Below the pieces are notes generated by a model. It was not told the origin of the DNA. It ran no database searches and saw only the letters and a program-made list of their open reading frames with translations. The translations under genes were made by a program, and so were the position numbers. Positions 55,929 to 64,000 of a stretch of DNA of 64,000 bases are shown here, piece by piece. Each line of letters starts with the position of its first letter. Positions within the stretch are counted from its first letter, which is position 1. Source of the DNA: Actinoplanes italicus (GTDB taxonomy: Bacteria > Actinomycetota > Actinomycetes > Mycobacteriales > Micromonosporaceae); contig NZ_PVMZ01000016.1 in the NCBI RefSeq assembly GCF_003001815.1, positions 1-64,000 of the forward strand. Reading direction: 5' to 3'.

Positions 55929-56885
55929 TCACATGGCGGCGGAGGACTTCCGGTCCAGGTACGGGTCGGTTTCGGCCCGGACCGTGAGACAGTTCGTGGG
56001 GATCGTGTCGACCATCGTGCCGGGGCCGTTCTGGCCCCGGTAGCGGACCAGGGCCGCCCATTCGCAGGCGCCCTCGATCACTCCCGCACGACGGGCTCCA
56101 CTGCGGTGCACCCACACCGGGTCGCCCGCCCGGTACGCCACTGCAGGTCCCGAAGCGGTCGGACCCGGCGGGGGCACAGGGCCGGCGGCCGGCTCGTACG
56201 TCTCGGTGTGGTCGCCGGCCTCGGTGGCCACGACCCAGGTGATGGCGGCCTTGTCGGTGGTGTTCGCGCGCCGCTTGGCGCTGAACATGGCCTGGTCCGC
56301 GCGGCGTAGCAGGTCGGAGAGGTCGCTGGACGGCCCCGCCGGTACGACGCCGATCGAGGCGGTGACGGTCAGGGTGTGGCCCAGCACGTTCATCGGGGGC
56401 GCGATCGCGGCGCTCAGCGAGCCTGCCACCTCGTGCAGCCACGTCTCCGGGACATCCGCACGCGGGGCGCGTGGCAGCGCGACGAACTCGTCACCACCCA
56501 GCCGGGCCACCAGATGGTCGCCGAGGCAGGCGGCCATGCGCCGGGCAACCACGCAGAGGACCTCATCGCCGGCATCGTGCCCGTAGGTGTCGTTGATCGG
56601 CTTGAAACCGTTGAGGTCGAGGATCAGGACGGCCGACGGACGATCGTCGCCGCGCAGCAGCTCCGGGGCGAGCGCGCGGAAACGGCGGCGGTTGGCGAGG
56701 CCGGTGAGCTCGTCGTGGCCGGCCATCCATCGGAGTGAGGCTCGCTCCTGCTCCAGCTGCTGGACGTGCGCCGCGAGTTGATCGATGCGGGCCTGGAGGC
56801 GGGCGGTTTCGGGCTCGGTCCGCAACTGATCGTCATTCGACAGTTCACCGCCCGTGTCGGCGGCGGCAGGATCGAGGATCCGCAT
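55929..56885 (-). CDS. GGDEF diguanylate cyclase
   Basis: A 318-residue soluble protein: a coiled coil (about 24-52), a GGDEF domain with GHDAGDEVL and RLGGDEFVAL (GGDEF 130-134), and a C-terminal beta-rich domain of about 80 residues (VAYRAGDPVWVHRSGARRAG... YRGQNGPGT) resembling an SH3-like fold. The GGDEF motif is intact, so it probably makes c-di-GMP. No RxxD inhibitory site precedes the motif. ATG 56885 has a GAGAGGA site upstream. The signal sensed is unknown. Confidence 0.85.
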   Translation of the reverse strand: MRILDPAAADTGGELSNDDQLRTEPETARLQARIDQLAAHVQQLEQERASLRWMAGHDELTGLANRRRFRALAPELLRGDDRPSAVLILDLNGFKPINDTYGHDAGDEVLCVVARRMAACLGDHLVARLGGDEFVALPRAPRADVPETWLHEVAGSLSAAIAPPMNVLGHTLTVTASIGVVPAGPSSDLSDLLRRADQAMFSAKRRANTTDKAAITWVVATEAGDHTETYEPAAGPVPPPGPTASGPAVAYRAGDPVWVHRSGARRAGVIEGACEWAALVRYRGQNGPGTMVDTIPTNCLTVRAETDPYLDRKSSAAM

Positions 56886-57199
56886 CGGCCGTCCTCTCAA
56901 ACTGTGGCGGACCAGCGCAAGTTATTGAGTCGACGCGAGGGATCGCCAAGCGCCACAGTGGAATCATGGCAGTCGGCCAGGGCGCGTGCAAGATTTCACG
57001 AGGACAACTATCGCGGTGACATGATGCGTCCAAAGCGAGTTTCGGCTACTCTAGGTACGTGCTCTTTCATCATGAAAGAGCAGCCATTGGACGTGAAATC
57101 CTGATTTTGCACTTCGGGCTAGCACTGAAGGGCCGCCTTCAGCCACTCGATCAGTGGCAGGTCGATTACCCACAGTGATCAGCTCCAGGAGGGGCACTG
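56886..57199. other. Intergenic region with palindrome
   Basis: About 310 bp, less GC-rich than the surroundings, between the divergent GGDEF and DUF397 genes. It holds the palindrome at 57060-57082 and the ribosome site AGGAGG at 57187-57192 for the DUF397 gene. No further gene is seen. Confidence 0.6.
57060..57082. promoter_or_regulatory. Perfect 11-bp-arm palindrome
   Basis: TGCTCTTTCAT and its exact complement flank a single C. The site lies about 118 nt before the DUF397 gene in a locally AT-richer stretch. It looks like an operator for a dimeric regulator, possibly the XRE protein encoded at 57446-58276. Confidence 0.55.
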
Positions 57200-57406
57200 A
57201 TGAGTAGCGAAACTGGCTGGATCATCTCCAGCAGGTCGACAGGCAACGGAGGCAGCTGCGTCGAGGCCCGCCGCCAGGACGGCCTCATCGAGGTCCGCAA
57301 CAGCAAGGCACGCGAGGCCGGCACGGTGGTGTTCACGACCGAGGAGTGGGACTCGTTCCTCTTCGGAGCCAAGCGCGGCGAGTTCGACCAGCTCCTGACC
57401 GACTGA
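57200..57406 (+). CDS. DUF397 protein
   Basis: A 68-residue protein of the DUF397 family: a short strand region with RSTGNGGSCVEAR, EVRNSKAREAGTVVFTTEEWDSFL. Members are actinomycete proteins usually paired with an XRE/DUF5753 regulator and involved in developmental or antibiotic regulation through a partner-switch-like pair. The regulator lies convergent at 57446-58276. ATG 57200 has AGGAGG 8 nt upstream. Confidence 0.88.
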   Translation: MSSETGWIISSRSTGNGGSCVEARRQDGLIEVRNSKAREAGTVVFTTEEWDSFLFGAKRGEFDQLLTD

Positions 57407-57445
57407 TCACGCCGGCCTATTCAGGGCGGCCGTCAAGACGCATTC

Positions 57446-58276
57446 TCAGTTCGCCCATGGGAACTCTTCGACCGGCACGGAAACCTCAGTGATGAGGTCG
57501 AAAATCCGCCGGTACTCGTCAACCTCGACCTGCTCTTCCAGATAAAGGGCACCGACGTGGGATTCGAGGTAAACCACGTCGGGGTCGTCCGGGTCGTCGA
57601 ACTCGAGGATCCGGAATGCACCGGCCATCGCCGCGTGCGCCCCGACCGAGAACGGCAGGACCCGGATATCGACCGTATCCTCCCGGGAAAGTCGTCGTAG
57701 ATGCTCGATCTGCCCCTTCATCACCTGTTCGCCGCCGACCGGGCGGCTCAAGGTGCCCTCGCCGAGCACCGTCACGAGACGGATCGGCGGGTTGCGAGCG
57801 AAGAGCGTCCTCTGCCGCTGCATGCGGAGGTTGATGTGGCGCTCGGCGACCTCCACGTCGGCCGGCTGCTCGGCGCCGAAGACGGCTCGCGCGTACTCCG
57901 GGGTCTGCAGCTCGCCGGGAATGACCTCGCCCTCGTACCCGAACATCCGGGAGGCGGACGCCTCCAGCCCCACATACAGCTTGAACCACTCGGGGATCAC
58001 CGGGCTGGCGTCCCACCACTCCTGCTGTGACGTGCCCAGCGCGAGGTCGGCCAGCGCGTCGGTGATGCTCTGGTCCGCACCGTAGAGCCAGCAGAGCGCG
58101 CGGACGTTGGCCCCGGTGACCGGCACCTTGCCCGTCTCGATGCGGTGCAGCGTCGGCTCAGAGATGCCCAGCCGCGATTCCACCACATCCCGCCGGCTCA
58201 TCCCGGACGCCGTGCGCAGGCGCGTCAATCGCCGCCCCAACGCGCGCCGCACGACGCGTTGGCCTGTGACCGGCAC
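57446..58276 (-). CDS. XRE-family regulator with DUF5753 domain
   Basis: A 276-residue regulator. An N-terminal helix-turn-helix (about 8-62: LGRRLTRLRTASGMSRRDVV...ISEPTLHRIETGK) is followed by a DUF5753-type domain (WFKLYVGLEASASRMFGYEGEVIPGELQTPEYARAVF). This is the usual partner of DUF397 proteins; together they form a common actinomycete regulatory pair. The neighbour at 57200 supports the call. The ORF is complete and of normal length. Confidence 0.92.
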   Translation of the reverse strand: MPVTGQRVVRRALGRRLTRLRTASGMSRRDVVESRLGISEPTLHRIETGKVPVTGANVRALCWLYGADQSITDALADLALGTSQQEWWDASPVIPEWFKLYVGLEASASRMFGYEGEVIPGELQTPEYARAVFGAEQPADVEVAERHINLRMQRQRTLFARNPPIRLVTVLGEGTLSRPVGGEQVMKGQIEHLRRLSREDTVDIRVLPFSVGAHAAMAGAFRILEFDDPDDPDVVYLESHVGALYLEEQVEVDEYRRIFDLITEVSVPVEEFPWAN

Positions 58277-58380
58277 GCCTTACCTCCGCCTTGCCAACCC
58301 ATGTGGACGGTGACGCCGATTACCGTACCCGCAACACCGCGTTGTCAACAGCCGACCCGTCGTTGAACATCCAACGTGTT

Positions 58381-61300
58381 TCAGGAGCAGGGACGCTCGA
58401 ATTCCAGGCCCGGTGCGTACGCCGCCCATTCCGCTGCCGTGAGGCCGCTGGTCTGCTCGCAGGCCGCGGGCAGCGGGTCCCTCAGCACCGCCCGGATCGG
58501 CACCAGATCCCAGAGCGCCACCCCGGCCGGATCGGCGGTGACGAGAAGCGGCTGCCGGGAGCTGAACGCCGATCCGGTGGTTCGCCCGCCGACCACCGCG
58601 AGCAGCACCGGATCACTGGCGAAGCCGACACTCCAGATCTCGGTGGATCCTCCCGAGGTGACCGCGAGCAGTGACCCGTCGGCGGACAGGGCGAGCGAGT
58701 CGGGCCGGCCGAAGTCGGTGCGCCGCGCGGTCCGTACCGACCGGTCCTTGCCGTCCCGGTTGTTCCAGACGGTCAGGTCCTGACCGACCGTGACGGTGAA
58801 CGCCGCTCCCGCGACCAGCGCCGCGGGCCCGACGCTGTTCACCGCGAACGTCCCGGTCTTCGCCGGGATCGCGGGGTCGGCGAGGTCCCAGACGGTGACG
58901 TTGCTGCTGCCGCTCTGCTGCCCGGCACTGTCGGCGACGGCCAGGGTGCCGCCGGCGAGGCCGAACCGGGCGGTGAACACGTTCGCGGCCGGGATGGTGG
59001 CGACCAGCTGCGGCGCCTGCTCCCCCGCCAGCCGGTGGATCCGGATCTGCTCCTGCGGGGCGCTGACCAGGACCGCGACCAGCCCCCGGACCGGCTCGAG
59101 GTCGAGCACGAAACCCGCACCGAGATCCGGGAAGACGTTGCGCGGGCCGGCGCCGGTCAGCGAGTAGAGGCTGCCGCCGGTGTAGTAGAAGCTGGTGCCG
59201 TGGACCGCGTAGGTGCTGCTCACCGGCGGTTCACCGGCCGGCGGCACGAGTTTCGCGGTCCCTGCCGGCTTCGGATTTCCGGCGTCGATGACGTCCCAGT
59301 AGTCGAGGTGGCCGGCTGATCCGGCGGCGACCACGTCCTCGGCCGACACCGAGACCGTCCGGGACGGGATCACGGTGCCGCCCTTGAGCGTGGCACGGCG
59401 GCGCGGCGCGAACCCGTCGATCCGCCACAGCGTCGCCGCCTTGGTGAGGCGCGGTCCCGGCGTCAGGATCCGGGTGCCGTCCGGGCTGAAGTCGATCGAG
59501 GTGATCCACCCGCCGGTCCGGGTCATCGCCTTCGTCTGGACCGGGGAGTCCGGGTCAGCGACGTTCCACACCTCGACCGTGCCGTCGATCCGGCCGAGCG
59601 CGATGGCCGTACCAGAAGGATCGAATTCGGCCGTTGACAGTCGATCTCCGGAGACCGTGATGGTGCCGCGGCGCTGCGGTTCGGCAGGCTCGGTCAGGTC
59701 GTAGAAATGGATCGCCTTCTCGCCGTCCTGGACCGCCAGGACCCGGCCGTCCGCGCTGAGGGCGACCGGTGTGCCGGTCGAGACGCCGGTGACGATCCGG
59801 GACCCGGAGGTGCGCCAGACCGTCAGCCGCCCGTCGTCACCGGTGCCGGCGAACACGGCGCCGTCCGCGCTCATCACGGTCGGGATCGCGGTGGTGGAGC
59901 TGTTCCAGAGCGCGCGCGGCCGGCCCGGATCACGGACGTCCCAGAGTGTGGCCCGCGTCGCGACGGTGAACAGCCTGCGTCCGTCGGAGCTGAACCGCAC
60001 GTCGGTGACGGCCGAGCCGCCGTCCCGCGTGGTGATCAGGCGTGGAGCGGACGGGTCGACGACGTTCCACACGGTGAGCCGGTCGGCGGCGACGGCGAGC
60101 GTGCGGCCGTCCGGGCTGAAGGCCAGCTCGTTCACATTTCCCAGACCGGAGGGCAATGCGGCGGTACGGGAGGAGCCCGCCCACAGCTCGGCAGTGCCCT
60201 CCCCGCCGATCGCGATCACCTTGCCGTCCGGCCGGAACGCGGCGCTGACGACCGGCGAATCCGTGGTCAGCTCCCCCGCATACCCGGTGGCCAGGGCCGC
60301 CATCACCGCCGCACCGCTGCGCGCCGACCGGTCCATCCCGTAGGCGCTGACCGCCAGCCGTGACGCCAGCCCCGGATCGGCGGTCAGGGCCGCCGCCGAC
60401 CGGGCCAGCAGATCCTGCTGCACGAGCGTCCGCCCCTGCTGTTTCGCCTTGTCGGAGGCACGATCGGCATCGGCACGGGCCTGCACCGCGGCGAACCCGG
60501 CCCCGCCGAGCAGCACGGCCACGACGGCCGCGGTCAGCACCCGTCGCGGCCAGCGGCGCAGCCGGGAACGGGCCCGGGCCGCGAGGGCGGCCTCCCGCAG
60601 TTCCGGGGTGACGTTCGAGGACACGTCGGCGGTGCCCATGCTGAGCAGCGAGTCGAGCAGTTCCCGGGCGGTGGGACGACCCGCCGGGTCCTTCTCGAGG
60701 GTGGTGGCGACCAGATCGCGCAGCGAGTCCGGGATGCCGCTCAGATCGGGCGGCTGGGTGAGCATCCGGCCGATCGTCGCCATGGGAGAGTCACCGCGGA
60801 ACGGGGTGCGGCCGGTCGCCGCGTAGCCGATGAGCACGCCCCAGGCGAAGACGTCGGCGGCCGGGCCGGCTTTCCCGGAGCCGTCCAGGCTCTCCGGGGC
60901 GACGTAGCCGATCGTGCCCATCACCTGATCAGGACCGGTCAGCTCGGCGCTGAGCTCGGCGCCGCGGGCGATCCCGAAGTCGATCACCTTGGGCAGGCCG
61001 ACGGCGAGCAGGACGTTCGCCGGTTTCAGGTCGCGGTGCACGACTCCGGCGCTGTGGATGGCGACGAGCGCGGTGGCCACGCCGACGGCCAGGCCGTACA
61101 CCTCGGAGGGTTTGAGGGGTCCCCGGTCGCTGACGACGCCTGCCAGGCTGGGCCCGTCGACGAACTCGACGACCAGATAGGGCGGATCGTGCTCGACGTC
61201 GGCGTCCAGGACCGCGGCCGTGCAGAACGGCGGAACCTCCCGCGCCCGCTTGACCTCGCTGCGGAAGCGCGCCAGGAAGGCGGGGTCGGCAGACCACTCG

Positions 61301-61461
61301 GGGCGGATGGCCTTGACCGCCACCCGCTGCCCGTCCGGGCCGGTGCCGAGAAAGACGGTGCCCATGCCGCCCGCGCCGAGCCGGCCCAGCAACTCGTACT
61401 GCCCGAGCCTTTCGGGATCACGAGAACGCAGCGGCGTCATGGTCACTGCGCTGCCACCCAT
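58381..61461 (-). CDS. Ser/Thr kinase fused to WD40 propeller
   Basis: A 1026-residue protein. The kinase domain covers residues 20-275: GRLGAGGMGTVFLG, Lys50, HRDLKPAN (142-149), DFG (161-163), GTIGYVAPE and ADVFAWGVLIGY. One membrane helix (307-326) follows, then an outer region with many WD40-type repeats, though several are degenerate. The last residues include Cys pairs. The predicted topology is a cytoplasmic kinase and an extracytoplasmic propeller. The start could be ATG 61461 or ATG 61440; neither has a strong ribosome site. Substrates unknown. Confidence 0.9.
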   Translation of the reverse strand: MGGSAVTMTPLRSRDPERLGQYELLGRLGAGGMGTVFLGTGPDGQRVAVKAIRPEWSADPAFLARFRSEVKRAREVPPFCTAAVLDADVEHDPPYLVVEFVDGPSLAGVVSDRGPLKPSEVYGLAVGVATALVAIHSAGVVHRDLKPANVLLAVGLPKVIDFGIARGAELSAELTGPDQVMGTIGYVAPESLDGSGKAGPAADVFAWGVLIGYAATGRTPFRGDSPMATIGRMLTQPPDLSGIPDSLRDLVATTLEKDPAGRPTARELLDSLLSMGTADVSSNVTPELREAALAARARSRLRRWPRRVLTAAVVAVLLGGAGFAAVQARADADRASDKAKQQGRTLVQQDLLARSAAALTADPGLASRLAVSAYGMDRSARSGAAVMAALATGYAGELTTDSPVVSAAFRPDGKVIAIGGEGTAELWAGSSRTAALPSGLGNVNELAFSPDGRTLAVAADRLTVWNVVDPSAPRLITTRDGGSAVTDVRFSSDGRRLFTVATRATLWDVRDPGRPRALWNSSTTAIPTVMSADGAVFAGTGDDGRLTVWRTSGSRIVTGVSTGTPVALSADGRVLAVQDGEKAIHFYDLTEPAEPQRRGTITVSGDRLSTAEFDPSGTAIALGRIDGTVEVWNVADPDSPVQTKAMTRTGGWITSIDFSPDGTRILTPGPRLTKAATLWRIDGFAPRRRATLKGGTVIPSRTVSVSAEDVVAAGSAGHLDYWDVIDAGNPKPAGTAKLVPPAGEPPVSSTYAVHGTSFYYTGGSLYSLTGAGPRNVFPDLGAGFVLDLEPVRGLVAVLVSAPQEQIRIHRLAGEQAPQLVATIPAANVFTARFGLAGGTLAVADSAGQQSGSSNVTVWDLADPAIPAKTGTFAVNSVGPAALVAGAAFTVTVGQDLTVWNNRDGKDRSVRTARRTDFGRPDSLALSADGSLLAVTSGGSTEIWSVGFASDPVLLAVVGGRTTGSAFSSRQPLLVTADPAGVALWDLVPIRAVLRDPLPAACEQTSGLTAAEWAAYAPGLEFERPCS

Positions 61462-61541
61462 CGAACTCGGCCGTTACGGATCTTCCGGCAAATATAGAGC
61501 ATGCCGCGCGGCCCTCAAGATCACGAGCGCACACCGCGTTC

Positions 61542-62990
61542 TCAGGCCGCGACCGGTTCAGGCGCGACGGTGATGCTGAGCGCCCCGATGCGCTTGGCGC
61601 GTTTGGCCTCGTACATCGCCAGGTCGGCGCGGATGATCAGCCCGTCGGTCGTGTCACCGGGCACGGCGTGCGCGACTCCGGCGCTGACACCGATGCGCAC
61701 GTCGCCTGCGCCGATCGGGACCGGCCGGGTCACCAGGTCACGGATGCGAGCGGCGATGGTGTCCACGTCGTCGCTGCCGCAGATGATGACGAACTCGTCG
61801 CCGCCCAGCCGGTACACCGTGTCCTCGCTGCGGATGTCCTCGCGCAGCCGCCGGGCGACGGCGACCAGCAGCGCGTCGCCGGCGGCGTGGCCGAGCCCGT
61901 CGTTGACGCTCTTGAACCCGTCCAGGTCGAGGAAGACGACGGCGGTCCCGGCCGGGTCGCCGGCCAGGGCGGTGGTCAGGTCGGCCAGGCAGGCGGCCCG
62001 GTTCGGCAGGCCGGTCAGGCCGTCGGTGGTGGCCAGGTGCCGCAGGCTCTTCTCGGCGGCGCGCCGTTGTGAGGCGAGGCGGGCGATGCGCAACATCACC
62101 AGCGGTACGATCCCGGCCGAGCCGAGGGCGACCAGGATGCCCGCGCTGGGTTCGCCGGCGATCATCCGGACGCCTCCGACGATCGGGATCAGGGCGATCA
62201 TGGCACCGAGGAAGGTGAGCCGCAGCGGGGTCAGGTCGTCGGCCGGTGCGGTGCCCGGCTGGGTGACGGTGCTCGCGGAGGGGTGCAGGGCGGCGCAGGC
62301 GGTGCAGGCGTAGCCGACCAGGAACAGGGCGTTGGTCCAGTCCGGGCGCACCCCCGTCGCGGGGTCGGTGAAGAAGATCGACGCGAGATTGCCGCTCATG
62401 GCGCCGGCCATGGCCCAGGCCAGCAGGCGGACGGCCGGCAGCCGGGTGCCGGACGCCAGCGACACGCGGGCCAGGGCGCCCACGGTTCCGCACATCACGA
62501 ACAGGCTGACGAACAGGGTTACCTGCCGTACGAGGGGTGTTCCCGCCGCGGTGAGGTGGGGCAGCACGGCGGCGTCCCACAACAGGCCGCCGAAGGCCAG
62601 AGCGGCGACCGCCGAGTCGATCACGCCGCCGACGTCACGGCGACCCCGGCGTACGACCACGATGAGCGCGCCGGCGAGGGAGCAGATGTTCGCCACCGCG
62701 AACAGCAGGTCAGCGACACCGCCGTCACCGGTGGCATGGTGGCGTACCTCGACGTCCCAGATCCACACGAGGTTGCCGGCGTTGAAGAAGCCCAGCATGG
62801 CCAGCATGAACCACCACGGTGACCGGGTTCCGGCCGGGCTGCGCCGGGCCCCGGACCACACCGCGGGAATCACGGAGAGGGTGAGCAGCATGAAGGGCAG
62901 GCCGCGCCACTGGGTGGGAACCGCCAGGAAGGTCAGGATGAGGCCCGCAGACCAGGCAGCGAACCAACGCAACCGCACATTCAGCACCAT
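61542..62990 (-). CDS. Membrane GGDEF diguanylate cyclase
   Basis: A 482-residue protein with about eight membrane helices in the first 290 residues and a GGDEF domain after it (DGLTGLPNRAACLADL, DLDGFKSVNDGLGH, RLGGDEFVIICGS; GGDEF 396-400). An RSED sequence exactly five residues before GGDEF is a canonical RxxD inhibitory site, so product feedback is likely. It is probably a membrane sensor making c-di-GMP. No EAL domain is present. Confidence 0.9.
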   Translation of the reverse strand: MVLNVRLRWFAAWSAGLILTFLAVPTQWRGLPFMLLTLSVIPAVWSGARRSPAGTRSPWWFMLAMLGFFNAGNLVWIWDVEVRHHATGDGGVADLLFAVANICSLAGALIVVVRRGRRDVGGVIDSAVAALAFGGLLWDAAVLPHLTAAGTPLVRQVTLFVSLFVMCGTVGALARVSLASGTRLPAVRLLAWAMAGAMSGNLASIFFTDPATGVRPDWTNALFLVGYACTACAALHPSASTVTQPGTAPADDLTPLRLTFLGAMIALIPIVGGVRMIAGEPSAGILVALGSAGIVPLVMLRIARLASQRRAAEKSLRHLATTDGLTGLPNRAACLADLTTALAGDPAGTAVVFLDLDGFKSVNDGLGHAAGDALLVAVARRLREDIRSEDTVYRLGGDEFVIICGSDDVDTIAARIRDLVTRPVPIGAGDVRIGVSAGVAHAVPGDTTDGLIIRADLAMYEAKRAKRIGALSITVAPEPVAA

Positions 62991-63056
62991 CGGCGTGGAA
63001 CGGGGCGAACTTAGCGGGCCCGGGCGGGCGGGGCCGCCACCGGCCCCGCCATCCAG

Positions 63057-64000
63057 TCAGGACCCGGTCTTCGGGGCTACGCGCCACACCCGCACCTTGT
63101 CGTCCGCGGCGGCGGTGACCAGGCGTTTGCCGTTACGGCTGATCCGCAACGCCCAGACCGGCCCGTCATGCCCGGTCAGCGGCGCATCGGCGAGGCTTCC
63201 GGTTGCCGTGTCCCACAGCCGCACGGTGCCGTCGTCGCTTCCGGTGGCCAGCAGGTCCCCGCCCTGGCTGAACCGCATGGCACGGACCGGACCGGCATGG
63301 CCGGTGAGCGGTGCGGTGGCCTGCAGGCGTGTCGTGGTGTTCCACACCTGGACGGTGTTGTCCGCGCCGGAGGAGGTGGCCAGCAGCTTCTGTCCGAGAC
63401 TGAACGTGAGGCCGTACACCGGTCCGGAACTCGCGGTGAGCGGCTCGCCGGCGGGTTCGCCGGTGGCGGGGTTCCAGAGCCGCACCAGGTTGCCACCACC
63501 GGAGGCGGCCAGAAGCCGGCCGTCCGGGCTGAAACTCGTCGCGTACACGGGGCCGGGGCTGACGGTGAGCGCCGCACCGATGGGCAGGCCTGTGGCGGCG
63601 CGCCACAGCCGCACCGTGTTGTCGGCCCCGGCGCTGGCGAGGCGTTTGCCGTCCCGGCTGAACACGACGTTGCGAACCGCGCCGACGTGCCCGATCAGCG
63701 TGTGCACCAGGCGCCCCGAGTCCGGATCCCACAACCGGACCGTGGCGTCGTCGCCTGCGGTGGCCATGAGCCGTCCGTCGGCGCTGAACGCCACCGACCG
63801 TACCGCCCCGGCATGGCCGGCCAGCGTGGCGACGGACCGCTGCCCGGTCACCGCGTCCCACAGTGACACCCCGCTGTCGCCGGCGACGGCCAGCCGTGAG
63901 CCGTCCGGGCCGTATTCGAGCGCATGGACGGCTCCGACGATGCCGGGCAACGCCGCTCCCACCGGACGCCCGGTCGTGGCGCTCCACTGCCGCACCGTCG
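63057..64000 (-). CDS. WD40-repeat protein, partial (runs off window)
   Basis: The frame is open from the window end to the stop at 63057 and encodes at least seven WD40 repeats (TVRQWSATTGR, SVSLWDAVTG-like, TVRLWDPDSGR, TVRLWRAATG, LVRLWNPATG, TVQVWNTTTR, TVRLWDTATG, KVRVWRV). The start lies beyond position 64000, and the first visible repeat is cut, so the N-terminus (possibly a kinase or STAND ATPase) is not known. Repeats are regular and of about 40 residues, consistent with a propeller used for protein interaction. Confidence 0.85.
   Translation of the reverse strand, partial: TVRQWSATTGRPVGAALPGIVGAVHALEYGPDGSRLAVAGDSGVSLWDAVTGQRSVATLAGHAGAVRSVAFSADGRLMATAGDDATVRLWDPDSGRLVHTLIGHVGAVRNVVFSRDGKRLASAGADNTVRLWRAATGLPIGAALTVSPGPVYATSFSPDGRLLAASGGGNLVRLWNPATGEPAGEPLTASSGPVYGLTFSLGQKLLATSSGADNTVQVWNTTTRLQATAPLTGHAGPVRAMRFSQGGDLLATGSDDGTVRLWDTATGSLADAPLTGHDGPVWALRISRNGKRLVTAAADDKVRVWRVAPKTGS

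Noticed and set aside
1..64000. tRNA, rRNA, CRISPR arrays, insertion sequences and attachment sites
   Set aside because: No cloverleaf-like or rRNA-like segments, no regular 25-40-bp direct repeats with spacers, and no transposase or integrase motifs were seen while reading the window.

Overview
The window is very GC-rich, densely packed DNA from an actinomycete. Near-universal G/C third codon positions, GTG starts, a DUF397 gene beside an XRE/DUF5753 regulator, many WD40 and Ser/Thr-kinase genes and FtsX/MMPL transporters suggest Micromonosporaceae (an Actinoplanes-like organism). That placement is inference.

Layout. 1-14.8 kb is ordinary accessory and envelope material: a small membrane protein, two very large FtsX-type permeases with no ATPase gene beside them, an orphan NarL-type response regulator, a copper monooxygenase-like lipoprotein, an MMPL exporter and a convergent two-component pair. 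A roughly 40-bp element is shared between the intergenic regions ahead of the regulator and the exporter.

14.9-33.6 kb (minus strand) is the centrepiece: 18 consecutive, mostly overlapping genes that look like one operon for a bacterial ubiquitin-like conjugation system. It encodes a 76-residue ubiquitin-like protein already ending in Gly-Gly, a two-domain E1-like protein, two E2-like proteins with a Cys in the expected place, two JAB/JAMM peptidases (one membrane anchored) and a CDC48/p97-like double AAA+ ATPase. The same operon encodes a radical SAM protein, an FHA protein with zinc-binding motifs, a Ser/Thr kinase whose N-terminus carries two TxxD motifs (FHA-type ligands once phosphorylated), a Clp-type AAA+ ATPase with a degenerate first domain, an OmpA-like lipoprotein and several coiled-coil membrane proteins. 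No RING or HECT E3 was recognised. The simplest reading is a kinase/FHA-controlled, envelope-associated modification, deconjugation and unfolding pathway.

33.8-54.9 kb is a cluster of death-type proteases and regulators: two caspase-like proteins, a CHAT protein whose 5' end has an in-frame TAA, an intact CHAT protein followed by a degenerate CHAT homologue, a nucleotide-cyclase-like protein overlapping a caspase gene, a large STAND/LuxR regulator, three paralogues with a sigma-factor-like N-terminal half (plus a stand-alone copy of their C-terminal domain), and two tiny paralogues. The motif GTCCGTCAG occurs upstream of the ubiquitin-like operon head, upstream of two genes inside it (including the ubiquitin-like gene), and upstream of four start points in the protease cluster. 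This suggests the two regions form one regulon.

54.9-64 kb returns to housekeeping or signalling genes: a quinone-oxidoreductase-type enzyme, two GGDEF proteins, the DUF397/XRE pair, a kinase-WD40 fusion and a WD40 gene running off the window end.

All identities come from reading motifs; no database search was possible.
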